A DNA stretch of 64,000 bases from Actinoalloteichus_B caeruleus. Its GTDB lineage: Bacteria; Actinomycetota; Actinomycetes; Mycobacteriales; Pseudonocardiaceae. Location of the stretch: NCBI RefSeq assembly GCF_000718005.1, contig NZ_JODV01000001.1. One strand, written 5' to 3'. The translations under genes were made by a program, and so were the position numbers. Below the pieces are notes generated by a model, which did not search any database, was not told where the DNA came from, and was given only the letters and a program-made list of their open reading frames with translations. Of this stretch, positions 52,840 through 62,059 are shown one piece after another (within the stretch, counting starts at the first letter, position 1; the number at the start of each line of letters is the position of its first letter).

Positions 52840-53685
52840 GTGCGCCGTGACACCGGCTTCCCCCACGCGGACGCCGAGAACGACTTCCTCCGCTCCCGGC
52901 GCCAACAGGTGCTGGCCCGGCTCTCGGCCTGGCTGCGACGAGAGCCGGACGACGTCAACATCATGCTGCCGTTCACCGAGGTCGTCGAAGCCCTCGGCCA
53001 GGTGGGCGAGCGGAGGCTGGGGTTGCGCGTCATCCGCTTGGACACCGTGGTCGGCAGCGTGGACCGGACCAGGGACTTCGACCGCCGGTTCCGCCCGACC
53101 TCGACCAGGGTGCGGGAGCGGTGGGAGCGGCTGGCGCGGGCGCAACGGCGGGGTGAGGCCGTCCCGCCCATCGCCGTCTACCGGATCGGGGACCTGCACT
53201 TCGTCCAGGACGGCCACCACCGGGTCTCGGTGGCGATCGCGCACCACAACGACACGATCGACGCCTACGTCACGGAGATCATCACCAAGATCGACGCGGC
53301 GGGGATCCGTTTCCGGGGCGACCTGATGGTCAAGGCGGACCGCCGGCTGTTCCTGGAACGGGTCCCCCTGCCAGGGGAGGCGCGCGCGGCGGTCGTGCTG
53401 ACGGACGCCTGGGAGTACACGGAGCTCAGCGAGACCGTGGAGGCCTGGGGCTTCCGGCTCATGCAGGACGAGGGCACGTTCCTGGACCGCACCACGATCG
53501 CCCGGCGCTGGTACCACGAGGAGTTCCGCCCGGTGGTGCGGCTGCTCCGCTCGGCCGAGTTGATCGCGGACCGCACCGAGGCGGAGGCGTACCTCCGCGT
53601 GGGTTGCGAGCGGTACCGGCTGATGCGGACGCACCGCTGGGACGACGAGATCATCGAAGCGGTACGACGCGGTCCCCGGCGCTGA
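52840..53685 (+). CDS. ParB-like domain protein
   Basis: The 281-residue product has a ParB N-terminal-like motif, LHFVQDGHHRVSVA, near residue 125, after IAVYRIGD. The rest is helical and charged. It resembles the actinobacterial proteins often annotated as chromosome partitioning protein ParB, but lacks the HTH and dimerisation domains of true ParB, so it is probably not a partition protein. GGAGG gives a good ribosome binding site before the GTG. It follows the phosphoesterase gene and converges with sugC. Confidence 0.88.
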   Translation: MRRDTGFPHADAENDFLRSRRQQVLARLSAWLRREPDDVNIMLPFTEVVEALGQVGERRLGLRVIRLDTVVGSVDRTRDFDRRFRPTSTRVRERWERLARAQRRGEAVPPIAVYRIGDLHFVQDGHHRVSVAIAHHNDTIDAYVTEIITKIDAAGIRFRGDLMVKADRRLFLERVPLPGEARAAVVLTDAWEYTELSETVEAWGFRLMQDEGTFLDRTTIARRWYHEEFRPVVRLLRSAELIADRTEAEAYLRVGCERYRLMRTHRWDDEIIEAVRRGPRR

Positions 53686-53719
53686 CCAGGGGGTCGGCGC
53701 CGGGGACCGGCGGGGTGCG

Positions 53720-54898
53720 TCATGCCTCCAGGGTCAGGTTCCTGCCCGTGGAGGGGTCGAAGAGCTGGACCTTGCCCAGGTCGAACCACACCTCGTGGTG
53801 GTCGCCCTCGCGCACCGGCGAGACCGCCGAGAGCCGGGTCACCAGCTGGCCCTCACTGGCGGGGACGTCCGAGCTGCCCGAGTCGGCGGCGAGTTCCTCC
53901 AGTTCGGCGGAGCGGGCCTTCTCGTCGAGCGCGTAGTAGACGTACTTGTCCGACCCCATCGACTCCACCACGTCGACCAGGCCGGTGAAGACGTCTCCCT
54001 CGGCGCGCATCCGGTCGTCGACCAGGCTGGCGTCCTCGAAGTGCTCGGGCCGGATGCCGAGGATGACCTCGCGGGGCGCGTCCGCCCGCTCCATCGCACG
54101 CCGCAGCCGGTCGGTGAGCCGGATCTCGCCGAGCGCGGTGGCGAGCCCGCCGTCCGCGACGGCGGCGGGGACGAAGTTCATCGCGGGCGAGCCGATGAAC
54201 CCGGCCACGAACAGGTTCGCGGGGTGCTCGTAGAGGTGCTGGGGAGCGCCGATCTGCTGGACCACTCCCCCGCGCATGACCACGACCCGGTCACCGAGGG
54301 TCATCGCCTCGGTCTGGTCGTGGGTGACGTACACCGTGGTGGTGCCGAGCTGCTTCTGGAGCCGCGACACCGAGGTGCGCATCTGGACCCGCAGCTTGGC
54401 GTCGAGGTTCGACAGCGGCTCGTCCATGAGGAAGGCCTTCGGGTTCCGCACGATCGCCCGCCCCATCGCGACCCGCTGCCGCTGACCACCGGAGAGGTTC
54501 GACGGCCGCCGGTCCAGGTGCTGGGTGAGGTCGAGGATCCTCGCGGCCTCGTTCACCTTGCGGTCGATCGTGGCGGTGTCCAGCTTGGCCAGCCGGAGGG
54601 GGAAGGCCATGTTCTCCCGGACGCTGAGGTGCGGGTAGAGCGCGTAGGACTGGAACACCATGGCGATGTCGCGGTCCTTGGGAGCCCGGTCGTTGACCAC
54701 CGTCCCGTCGATGCGCAGCTCACCGGAGGTGATGTCCTCCAGGCCGGCGATCATGTTCAGCGTGGTGGACTTCCCACAGCCCGACGGGCCCACCAGGATG
54801 ATGAACTCGCCGTCGGCGATCTCGATGTTGACCTCCTGGACGGCGAGGGCGCCGTCCGGGTAGCGCTTGGTCACCCGGTCCAAGACGATGTCTGACAT
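53720..54898 (-). CDS. sugC: trehalose ABC importer ATPase SugC
   Basis: The predicted protein (392 residues) is a MsmK/UgpC-type ATPase: Walker A GPSGCGKST (37-45), signature LSGGQRQR (about 134), Walker B LMDEPLSNLD (about 156), the H-loop THDQTEAM, and a C-terminal OB-fold regulatory domain. It powers the LpqY-SugAB trehalose importer. ATG 54898 follows GAGGTGACA. It lies seven bases downstream of sugB in the same operon. Confidence 0.94.
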   Translation of the reverse strand: MSDIVLDRVTKRYPDGALAVQEVNIEIADGEFIILVGPSGCGKSTTLNMIAGLEDITSGELRIDGTVVNDRAPKDRDIAMVFQSYALYPHLSVRENMAFPLRLAKLDTATIDRKVNEAARILDLTQHLDRRPSNLSGGQRQRVAMGRAIVRNPKAFLMDEPLSNLDAKLRVQMRTSVSRLQKQLGTTTVYVTHDQTEAMTLGDRVVVMRGGVVQQIGAPQHLYEHPANLFVAGFIGSPAMNFVPAAVADGGLATALGEIRLTDRLRRAMERADAPREVILGIRPEHFEDASLVDDRMRAEGDVFTGLVDVVESMGSDKYVYYALDEKARSAELEELAADSGSSDVPASEGQLVTRLSAVSPVREGDHHEVWFDLGKVQLFDPSTGRNLTLEA

Positions 54899-54905
54899 TG
54901 TCACC

Positions 54906-55751
54906 TCATCCCTTGACAGCGCCGGAGGTCAGGCCCGCGACGATGCGGCGCTGGAAGAACAACACGGCCACGATGATCGGCACCGTGATGACCACGGCCG
55001 CCGCGGAGATGGACCCGGTCGGGTCCTGGAACTGCGAGTCACCGGTGAAGAACGACAGCGCCACCGGGACGGTGCGTGACCGCTCGGTCGAGGTCAGGGT
55101 GAGCGCGAACAGGAAGTCGTTCCAGCAGAAGATGAACACCAGGATCGCGGTGGTGAAGACGCCGGGCGCGGCCAGCGGAGCGATGACCTTCAGGAAGGCC
55201 TGGCCGGGCGTGGCGCCGTCCATCTTCGCCGCCTTCTCCAGCTCCCAGGGGATCTCCCGGAAGAAGGCCGACAGCGTGTAGATCGCCAGCGGCAGCGAGA
55301 AGGTGATGTAGGGCAGGATCAGCCCCGGCCAGGTGTCGAACAGGCCGAGGGTCCGCTCGATCTCGAACAGGGGCGAGACCAGCGAGATCTGGGGGAACAT
55401 CGCGATGAGCAGGGACACCCCGACGAGCAGCCGCTTCCCCGGGAACTGGAGGCGGGCGATCGCGTAGGCCGCCATCGTGCCGAGGACGACGGCGATCGCG
55501 GTCGCGATCAGGGCGATGCCGATCGAGTTCAGCAACGCCCGCAGGAACTCGGTGGTCGACAGGATCGACCGGTAGTTCTCGAGTGTCCACTCCCTCGGGA
55601 TGAAGTTCCCGTCGTTGAGGGTGGCGGGTGTCTTGAACGACAACGACATGATCCACAGCACCGGAACGAGGGCGTAGACCACCACCAGGGTGTTCAGCAG
55701 GCTCCACCTGAGCTTGCGTGCCCGGGTGTCGGTGCCTCCGAACGCGGCCAT
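54906..55751 (-). CDS. sugB: trehalose ABC importer permease SugB
   Basis: 281 residues, six predicted helices, with the MalG-type EAA motif (LEKAAKMDGATPGQAFLKVI) near residue 190. It forms the channel with SugA. Its ATG overlaps the sugA stop in TGATG. Confidence 0.94.
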   Translation of the reverse strand: MAAFGGTDTRARKLRWSLLNTLVVVYALVPVLWIMSLSFKTPATLNDGNFIPREWTLENYRSILSTTEFLRALLNSIGIALIATAIAVVLGTMAAYAIARLQFPGKRLLVGVSLLIAMFPQISLVSPLFEIERTLGLFDTWPGLILPYITFSLPLAIYTLSAFFREIPWELEKAAKMDGATPGQAFLKVIAPLAAPGVFTTAILVFIFCWNDFLFALTLTSTERSRTVPVALSFFTGDSQFQDPTGSISAAAVVITVPIIVAVLFFQRRIVAGLTSGAVKG

Positions 55752-56773
55752 CAGCGCCTCCCCTCGGTGTCACTGCCCGGTGCGGCGGTGCCGAAGAGCT
55801 TCACGAAGACGAACGCGATCAGGGCCACCGACAGGAAGATCAACACCGACATGGTGGAGCCGATCCCCAGGTTGAGCGCCTGGATCAGGTTCGTGTTCGC
55901 GAGGATCGACACCGAGGAGGTGTCCTGTGCTCCCGAGGTCAGCACGTAGATGTTGTCGAAGATGCGGAACGCGTCGAGCGTCCGGAACAGCAGGGCCACC
56001 AGGATCGCCGGCTTCATCACCGGGACCATGACCTTGATGAACCGCTGCCACGGGCCGGCCCCGTCCATGGACGCGGCCTTGAGCAGGTCGTCCGGTACGA
56101 GCGCCAGGCCGGCCATCAGCAGCAGGGCCATGAAGGGCGTCGTCTTCCAGACCTCGGCCAGCGTGATGATCGCCAGGGCGCTGGCCTGGTCGGTGAGCGG
56201 AGCGGAGCCGGGGGCGAACAGGTTGGCGAGGTACCCGGTGTCGGGGGTCCAGGCGTACCGCCAGGAGAAGGCGGCGACGACGGTGACGATCCCGTAGGGC
56301 ACCAGCGCCGAGGTCCGCACCAGTCCTCGACCCACGATCGTCCGGTGCATGATCAGCGCGAGCGCCATGCCCAGCACCAGCTCGATCGCGACCGAGACGA
56401 CGGTGATCAGCAGGGTCACCCCGAACGAAGTCCACCAGTAGCTGCTGGTGAGCACCTCGACGTAGTTGGCGAGGCCCACGAACTCCTGGTCAGCCGGGAA
56501 CCGGAGGTCGTAGCGCTGGAGCGACAGCCAGACGGAGTAGATGATCGGCCAGCCGGTGACCGCGATCATGACGAGCGCGGCGGGAGCGCACAGCAGCAGG
56601 GCCAGGCGGCGCTCCGACCGCTGTCCCTCGGTGAGCGTCCGGCGCCCCGACCGGGTGCCACCGGTCCGCCCACCGCGTCCCGACCCGCCCGCCGGGCTCG
56701 GGCCCGGCTCGGCGGTCCCGTCCGCCGGGGAGCCGGGGGCCGCCTGGTCCTCGGAGAGGCGTTCCCCGCTCAT
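55751..56773 (-). CDS. sugA: trehalose ABC importer permease SugA
   Basis: The 340-residue MalF-type permease has a polar N-terminus of about 60 residues, six helices and the EAA-like loop KAASMDGAGPWQRFIKVMVP. Its ATG overlaps the lpqY stop in an ATGA, so lpqY, sugA, sugB and sugC form one operon in the same order as Rv1235-Rv1238. Confidence 0.93.
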   Translation of the reverse strand: MSGERLSEDQAAPGSPADGTAEPGPSPAGGSGRGGRTGGTRSGRRTLTEGQRSERRLALLLCAPAALVMIAVTGWPIIYSVWLSLQRYDLRFPADQEFVGLANYVEVLTSSYWWTSFGVTLLITVVSVAIELVLGMALALIMHRTIVGRGLVRTSALVPYGIVTVVAAFSWRYAWTPDTGYLANLFAPGSAPLTDQASALAIITLAEVWKTTPFMALLLMAGLALVPDDLLKAASMDGAGPWQRFIKVMVPVMKPAILVALLFRTLDAFRIFDNIYVLTSGAQDTSSVSILANTNLIQALNLGIGSTMSVLIFLSVALIAFVFVKLFGTAAPGSDTEGRR

Positions 56774-58038
56774 GGCAGCACCCCCTTCGACTCCAGCGCC
56801 TTCTGCACGGACACCCGCAGCTCCTCCGCGGTTCGTTCCGGATCGATCGCCGAGGGCGGGGACAACGTGTGCGACAGCACCGTCGAGACGTTCTGGTAGG
56901 CCGGGGTCGAGGGCCGGTTCGCCGCGTTCTGGACGCTCTCGAGGATCGCGTCCTTCATCGGGTAGGCCTCGAGCATCTCGGGCTCGTCGTAGACGCTCTC
57001 GATCGTGGGGGGCACGCCGCTGTTGATCGCCGAGAACTTCTGGTTCTCCGCGTTGCGCAGGCAGAGCGCGGCGTCGAACGCCTCGTCAGGGTGTTCGGAG
57101 TAGGTGCTGACGGCCAGGTTGTACCCGCCGATGGTGGACCGGCTGGGGCTGCCAGGCTCCACCCCCGGGTAGGGGGCCCACCCGACGTTCTGGGCGAGCT
57201 CCGGTGTCTCCGCCTGCATGGCGGCGTAGACGAAGGGCCAGTTGATCTGGAAGGCGGCGTTGCCGGTCTGGAAGGCCAGGCGGGCGTCGTCCTCCATCGC
57301 GTTGGTCAGGCCCGGGTGCGCGAGGCCGGAGGTGGCGAAGTCGCGCAGCACCTGGAGGGCGCGGACGGCACCCTCGTCGAACTCCGCGCGCAGGCCGTCC
57401 TCGGAGAGCATGTGCCCGCCGGCCGACGCGGTGATGGAGTTGTAGTGGACGACCAGGCCCTCGTACTGCGCTCCCGTGATGAGGATGGTGTGCGGGTCCC
57501 CGGCGTCCTTGAGCTCCTGGGCCGCCTCCATCATGTCGTCCCAGGTCTCCGGCGGCTCGTCGACCAGGTCGGTCCGGTACCAGAGCAGTTGGACGTTGGT
57601 GTTCTTCGGAGCCGCGTAGAGCCGGTCCTCGTACCTGGCGGACTCGAGCGGCCCCTCCAGCGTGCCTTCCTCCGCCTCGGCCCGGTGCTCGCCGGTCCAC
57701 TCCTGGATCCACTCGGCACCGGCGAACTCCTGGGTCCACATGAGGTCGAGTCCGAGGACGTCCATGTCACGGTCCTCGGCCGCCAGCCGCCGGACCATCT
57801 GGAGCCGCTGGTCGTCGGCGCCTCGGGGCAGTTTGTTGTAGACGATCTGGTACCGCCCGGCGGCCCGCTGGTTGCAGTTCTCCACAACCGTCTCCAGGCC
57901 GTCCTCGGGCGCGTAGTAGAGGTTGACGGTGATCCCCTGCTGGTCGGCGCCGCAGGCCGCCAGCGGTATCGCGAGCAACGCGACCCCCATAGCCGCCGCG
58001 GCCCGCCCCGGCCGCGCACGCATCGCGGGGCGCCCCAT
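56770..58038 (-). CDS. lpqY: trehalose-binding lipoprotein LpqY
   Basis: This 422-residue lipoprotein has a type II signal peptide with lipobox LAAC (Cys29) and a periplasmic-binding fold that begins GADQQGITVNLYYAPEDGLE, with the words DVLGLDLMWTQEF and QINWPFVYAAM. The sequence and gene order follow mycobacterial LpqY, which captures trehalose released during mycolic-acid recycling. ATG 58038 has GAGGAGG seven bases upstream. The leader is about 220 bases long. A conserved TIGGYNLAVS segment lines the ligand site in relatives. Confidence 0.94.
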   Translation of the reverse strand: MGRPAMRARPGRAAAAMGVALLAIPLAACGADQQGITVNLYYAPEDGLETVVENCNQRAAGRYQIVYNKLPRGADDQRLQMVRRLAAEDRDMDVLGLDLMWTQEFAGAEWIQEWTGEHRAEAEEGTLEGPLESARYEDRLYAAPKNTNVQLLWYRTDLVDEPPETWDDMMEAAQELKDAGDPHTILITGAQYEGLVVHYNSITASAGGHMLSEDGLRAEFDEGAVRALQVLRDFATSGLAHPGLTNAMEDDARLAFQTGNAAFQINWPFVYAAMQAETPELAQNVGWAPYPGVEPGSPSRSTIGGYNLAVSTYSEHPDEAFDAALCLRNAENQKFSAINSGVPPTIESVYDEPEMLEAYPMKDAILESVQNAANRPSTPAYQNVSTVLSHTLSPPSAIDPERTAEELRVSVQKALESKGVLP

Positions 58039-58380
58039 CGCTGCCTCCTCCCGGCGACGGCTGAGGCGACACCCCGGCACCGCGTCGACACCGCCCGGGT
58101 GACCACAGCCGGCACCACGTCGTGCCCGCACTGATCGCCGGTCGCCGCCCTGGCGGTGACCGGCCGCCTCGGGGTGCGTCTCGTCACACCCCGGGAACGG
58201 CGCATCGAACCTAAGGCCGTTGATCACCTTCCGCAACAGGTACTGCGCAAGATGCGAGATCTGTTATAAAAATGGGTCTCCAAGCAGCCCGTTACTCGGC
58301 CAGGTTCTCACAGTCGGTGACTCCTAACCGGACAAATCCGGAATCAACCCCCACTAGGGTCATTCCCGTTCGTGGAAGCC
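58039..58380. other. upstream region of the lpqY-sugABC operon
   Basis: No gene is visible. The AT-rich patch near 58261-58275 is the clearest promoter candidate, with possible operator repeats immediately downstream; see the regulatory site listed within it. Confidence 0.5.
58231..58268 (-). promoter_or_regulatory. candidate lpqY-sugABC promoter and operator
   Basis: On the minus strand TATAAC (58268-58263) resembles a -10 box; the expected -35 position has no consensus. Just downstream, TTGCGCA and GTTGCGG (58250-58231) form two similar elements, a placement typical of LacI-family sugar operators. The regulator gene is not in this window. Confidence 0.35.
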
Positions 58381-58905
58381 TCAGGACGCGGACGGTGGCC
58401 GCATCGCCAACTTCGCGAGCAGATCCCTACCCTGTTCGGCGTTGCGCGGATGGCACAGGACGTCGTACCGCCCGGCGACCAGTTGGCTCGCGGAGACGAA
58501 GTCCCGCCGCCCCCGCGCCGAGCCGTAGGTGACCGCCGCGAAGAGGAGCCCGAAGAGCACGCCGGTCCCGAGACCGACGAGCACCGGCCCGATGAAGACG
58601 CCCTCCGTTCCGCTGAACAGGCTGAGCAGGATTCCGACGAACAGGCCGAACCACGCGCCCGAGGCGGCCCCGCCCGCGAGTACCTTGCCCCAGGAGAGCT
58701 TGCCGGTCACCCGCTCCACGAGCATCAGGTCGACACCGACGATCGTCACCTCCTGCACCGGGAAGTCGCTCTCGGCCAGGTAGTCGACCGCGCGCTGCGC
58801 CTCCTCGTACGTGCCGTACGAGCCGATCGGCCACCCGGTGGGCGGAGTGGGCAGTCTCGGCGCGCTGCGCGCGTCTCTGCCCGAGCTGCCGAAGGGACTG
58901 GTCAC
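58381..58905 (-). CDS. general stress protein 17M-like (YflT domain) membrane protein
   Basis: The product (174 residues) has a YflT-type domain (GSYGTYEEAQRAVDYLAE, QEVTIVGVDLMLVERVTGKLSWG), then two hydrophobic segments (about 78-97 and 106-124) and a basic C-terminus. It matches Rv1234, which also lies next to lpqY. Strong GGAGGTGAG is five bases before GTG 58905. It is upstream of lpqY on the same strand with a long gap, so a separate promoter for lpqY is likely. Confidence 0.88.
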   Translation of the reverse strand: MTSPFGSSGRDARSAPRLPTPPTGWPIGSYGTYEEAQRAVDYLAESDFPVQEVTIVGVDLMLVERVTGKLSWGKVLAGGAASGAWFGLFVGILLSLFSGTEGVFIGPVLVGLGTGVLFGLLFAAVTYGSARGRRDFVSASQLVAGRYDVLCHPRNAEQGRDLLAKLAMRPPSAS

Positions 58906-59066
58906 CGGTTCTCACCTCCGTGAACGGGAACTTCCATCCTGCCAACGATCAGGGCGACTGGCAGTTCCTGCGAATCGTTCGTGGCGACCATGATCCCTGT
59001 CTCGTTCCACGGAGGCGCGGCCGTCCCGGTCTCGACCCACCCCGCCCCGTCACCGCGCTCGTACCC

Positions 59067-59924
59067 TCACAGCGGGAGCACGGTCGCGAGGCGCCGGTAG
59101 GCCGGCCTCGGATCCGCTCCGTCCGCCGTCAGCACCTGCACCGACACGTGGTCGGCACCGGCGTCGAGGTGGGCCGTCACCTTCGCCGCGACCGACTCGT
59201 CGGTCCCCCAGGCCACCAGGTCGTCGATCAGGGCGTCGCTGCCGTCGTCGGCGATGTCCTGCTCGGTGTACCCCAGTCGCAACAGGTTGTTCGTGTAGTT
59301 CACGAGCCTGAGGTAGGGGTTCGCGACCGGGGGACGACCGACGGCCCGGGCGGTCGCCGGATCGCTCTCCAGCACCACCTTGTGCTCCGGGGCCAGCAGG
59401 ACGCCGGCGCCCAGGACCTCCCGCGCCCGCCTGGTGTGCTCGGGAGTGGTCAGGTAGGGGTGTGCCCCGGCGGTGCGTTCACCCGCCAGCCGCAGGGCGC
59501 GGGGACCGAGCGCCGCCAGCACGCGGCGGTCCAGCGGAACGGGGCGGGCGGCGCTGTCCAGCTCGTCGAGGTACTCCACCAGCCGGGTGTACGGGCGGAC
59601 GTACCCGGCGCCGACCGCCTCGCGGTGCCCGGCCCCGATCCCCAGCAGGAACCGGTTCGGGTACCGCGCCTCGATCCGGTGGAAGGACTCCGCGACGGTG
59701 TCGGCCGGGGAGTCCCAGATGTTGACGATGCCGGTGGCCACCACCAAGCGCGTCGTCGCCGCGAGCAGGTGCTCGACGACGTCGAGGTCGGCGGAGGGCG
59801 AACCACCCACCCAGAGCGTCCCGTATCCGAGCTCCTCCAGTTCCGCGGCGGTCTCCGCCCCCACCGCACCGGTCAGGAACGGGGCGGGCCGCCAGATGCC
59901 GATACGGCCGAGTCGTGGGCTCAT
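59067..59924 (-). CDS. LLM class F420-dependent oxidoreductase
   Basis: A 285-residue luciferase-like TIM barrel with GRIGIWRPAPF, ELEELGYGTLWVGGSP, FLLGIGAGHREAVG and AALGPRALRLAGERTAGAHPYL. The layout fits the TIGR03620-type F420-dependent family of actinobacteria. Substrates are unknown. GGAGAC is at a good distance before ATG 59924. It is isolated; the preceding 1 kb has no gene. Confidence 0.92.
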   Translation of the reverse strand: MSPRLGRIGIWRPAPFLTGAVGAETAAELEELGYGTLWVGGSPSADLDVVEHLLAATTRLVVATGIVNIWDSPADTVAESFHRIEARYPNRFLLGIGAGHREAVGAGYVRPYTRLVEYLDELDSAARPVPLDRRVLAALGPRALRLAGERTAGAHPYLTTPEHTRRAREVLGAGVLLAPEHKVVLESDPATARAVGRPPVANPYLRLVNYTNNLLRLGYTEQDIADDGSDALIDDLVAWGTDESVAAKVTAHLDAGADHVSVQVLTADGADPRPAYRRLATVLPL

Positions 59925-60961
59925 GATCGTCTCCTTCCGTCCTCCGTGCGAACGTTCCCGGTCCCTGATCTCATTCCGCATCTCATCCCGAAGTTCCGGC
60001 GACGGCGAGTCGAGGCGGCCGGGAACAGCCAACCGGGGAGCTCGGACCGGGCACGTCGGTCGGTGGGTGGGTGGGTGGGTGGCGTCCCGCGCCGCCCGCG
60101 CCGGGTGACCAGCGGCCCCCTGGCCGCCGCGACCAACGCCCGCCCCGGGGCCACCTCGTCGATCGTCTCCGCGCCAGGCGATGGCGCGCCCGAGCCGCCA
60201 CCCCCGAGACGGTGTGCCACGCGGAGGCCAGGCCGGTGGTGCTCGTCCGCTGCCCCTGGCAAGGACAAGGAGTGATCTCGTCGCGCTGGTCCGGGCGCGG
60301 GTCCCACCCGCCGTCGAGGTCGAACCCGGCCCGAAGGGCGCGACCGCCGGAGTCCGTCCTGTTCGCGAAGGCGGAGGCGGGGACCGCCGACCGCCCGTAC
60401 CCGCCGAACCGTCACCACCAGCAGCCGCGCCGGCACCGGGCGGGAGACACCGACGTCCTCGTGGTCGCCAGCCCTCGCCCCGACGTCGGCGCACGCGTGC
60501 CCACCGACGCGGTGAGGTCCGCTGGCCCGAGGACCAGCGGCTCGAACCGTGGAGCGGAGGCCGCGACCACCTCCGGCCGGCGGGGGCCCTGGACCGCTCG
60601 GTCCGGCTCGGATCGACGCGGCCCGAGGGGAGGCCGAGGCCCGCCAGCCGCGGTCGCGGTGCCGGGTCCCGCGCCGTCGAGTTCCTCGAACGCTGCTGGT
60701 GGGAGCCAGGGCGGACCCGGGCGGCCACTCCACGGTGCCGCGCCGGGCGAGTGGGCTCACCGGGACGTCGTGGAAGGGGTGGCGGGCGCCGACGAACGAC
60801 CGGACCGCCTGCGGGCGACCGAGGCGGAGCGGCCGCCCGCGTGCCGTGGCCGACCTGACCCGACCCGGGTGGCTTCTCGCTCCCCCTCGGATCCGGGGCC
60901 GGCACGGCAGCGGGCCCGGCACGCCCGCACGCGGTCCACCCCCTCCTGGGATGCTGGGGGG
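59925..60961. other. 1-kb stretch without a recognised gene
   Basis: Frames here are overlapping and arginine/proline-rich on both strands, with no conserved words. It contains the G-quadruplex motif at 60065-60079. It may hold decayed sequence or long untranslated regions. Confidence 0.5.
60065..60079 (+). other. G-quadruplex motif
   Basis: Four GGG tracts are separated by single T bases, the most stable type of parallel G-quadruplex. It is on the template strand of the upstream region of the F420-dependent oxidoreductase gene. Confidence 0.7.
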
Positions 60962-61336
60962 ATGGCTGGCACCGCCGACACCACCCGCACGCTGGACCTC
61001 GCCCTCCGCAAGGCCGGGGCGGTGTGGGTGGCTCCCGGGAACCGGCCGGCCAGGCTGGTGTGGACCGTGTGGCGCGGTGGTGCGCTGTGGGTGGCGGTCG
61101 GACCGGGGGAACAGCAGGTGCCCGGCCTCGCCGACGACTCCCTCTGCCAGGTGACCGTGCGGTCGCCGAGCACCCGTTCGCACCTGCTGGAGTTGCGAAC
61201 GCGTGCCCGGCTGGTCACACCCGACGAGGACACCCTCGCCGCGCTCACGGCGGCCCGCCGCAACCGGCCGCCCTCCTGGACGGAGGTCTACCGCCTCGTC
61301 CCGGAGCCGGGCGAGGCGGAGGAGGCCCCCGGATGA
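60962..61336 (+). CDS. conserved hypothetical protein
   Basis: This 124-residue protein has ALRKAGAVWVAPGNRPARLVWT, LWVAVGPGEQQVPGL and ARRNRPPSWTEVYRLVPEP, a pattern like the split-barrel flavin-binding fold of pyridoxamine-phosphate-oxidase-like proteins, though I cannot confirm it. The ATG follows GGATGCTGGGGG. It is convergent with the MarR gene across a hairpin. Confidence 0.75.
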   Translation: MAGTADTTRTLDLALRKAGAVWVAPGNRPARLVWTVWRGGALWVAVGPGEQQVPGLADDSLCQVTVRSPSTRSHLLELRTRARLVTPDEDTLAALTAARRNRPPSWTEVYRLVPEPGEAEEAPG

Positions 61337-61342
61337 GGGCGC

Positions 61343-61363
61343 CCCCCGCCCTCGACGGGCGGG
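61343..61363. terminator. bidirectional hairpin terminator
   Basis: CCCCGCCC pairs with GGGCGGGG over the loop TCGAC between the convergent hypothetical and MarR genes. Confidence 0.5.
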
Positions 61364-61373
61364 GCCGCCCGAA

Positions 61374-61865
61374 TCAGGCCTGAGCCCGCTGACCGGCCGC
61401 CCTGGGTACCTGGCCGTCGGCCAACTTGGCGCAGGTGTCCGCCAGGGACCCGAGTTCCTCCCCTGGCAACACCGAGGTGAAGTACTGGCTGACACCAGCC
61501 AGGTGAGTGGAGACCGCCATGCGCAGGCGGTCCTTGCCCTGTTTCGTGAGTACCGCCATCACGCCGCGACCGTCCGTGTCGACTCTGACCCTGCGCACCA
61601 GCCCGACACGCTCCAGCCTGTCGACGAGTCGGGTGACACCCGACCTGGACAGCAGTACCGCGTCCGCCAGTTCGGTCATTCTGAGCCGTTGTTCGGGAGC
61701 CTCAGCGAGATGGACGAGCACGTCGTAGGCCGCCAGGGAGAGCCGCTGCTTGGCGATGAGGTCGGCCTCCAGGCACCGCGTGACGCGGGCGTGTGCCCGG
61801 AGGAAGCTGCGCCAAGCCGCGATCTCGTCTCCGTTGGGTAATCGGCCGAGAACGGTATCCGACAC
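61374..61865 (-). CDS. MarR family regulator
   Basis: The product (163 residues) has the MarR winged helix: LRMTELADAVLLSRSGVTRLVDRLERVGLVRR with the wing VRVDTDGRGVMAVLTKQG. The flanking helices mediate dimerisation. TAACAT, a fit to TAnnnT, ends seven bases before GTG 61865, so the transcript is probably leaderless. No ribosome binding site is seen. Targets are unknown. Confidence 0.9.
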   Translation of the reverse strand: MSDTVLGRLPNGDEIAAWRSFLRAHARVTRCLEADLIAKQRLSLAAYDVLVHLAEAPEQRLRMTELADAVLLSRSGVTRLVDRLERVGLVRRVRVDTDGRGVMAVLTKQGKDRLRMAVSTHLAGVSQYFTSVLPGEELGSLADTCAKLADGQVPRAAGQRAQA

Positions 61866-62059
61866 GAGATCGATGTTACGGAACGCGCGCGACCGTGCGC
61901 ACAGCGCCCCCCGGGAATGATGACTCTCCGCGTTCGCCCGGGTACGACCACCCGGGGAACGGCGGGCGGGACCGGTACCAGCGGGTGCCCGCGCCGTAGC
62001 ATGGAGGCCGCACCAAGGTCCAGCAGCCTCATCAACGACGAAAGGCCCGGTGTTCGCAA

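Noticed and set aside
60181..60858. Plus-strand frame of 225 codons
   Set aside because: It is Arg/Pro/Gly-rich with no hydrophobic pattern, overlaps other open frames and has no recognisable domain.
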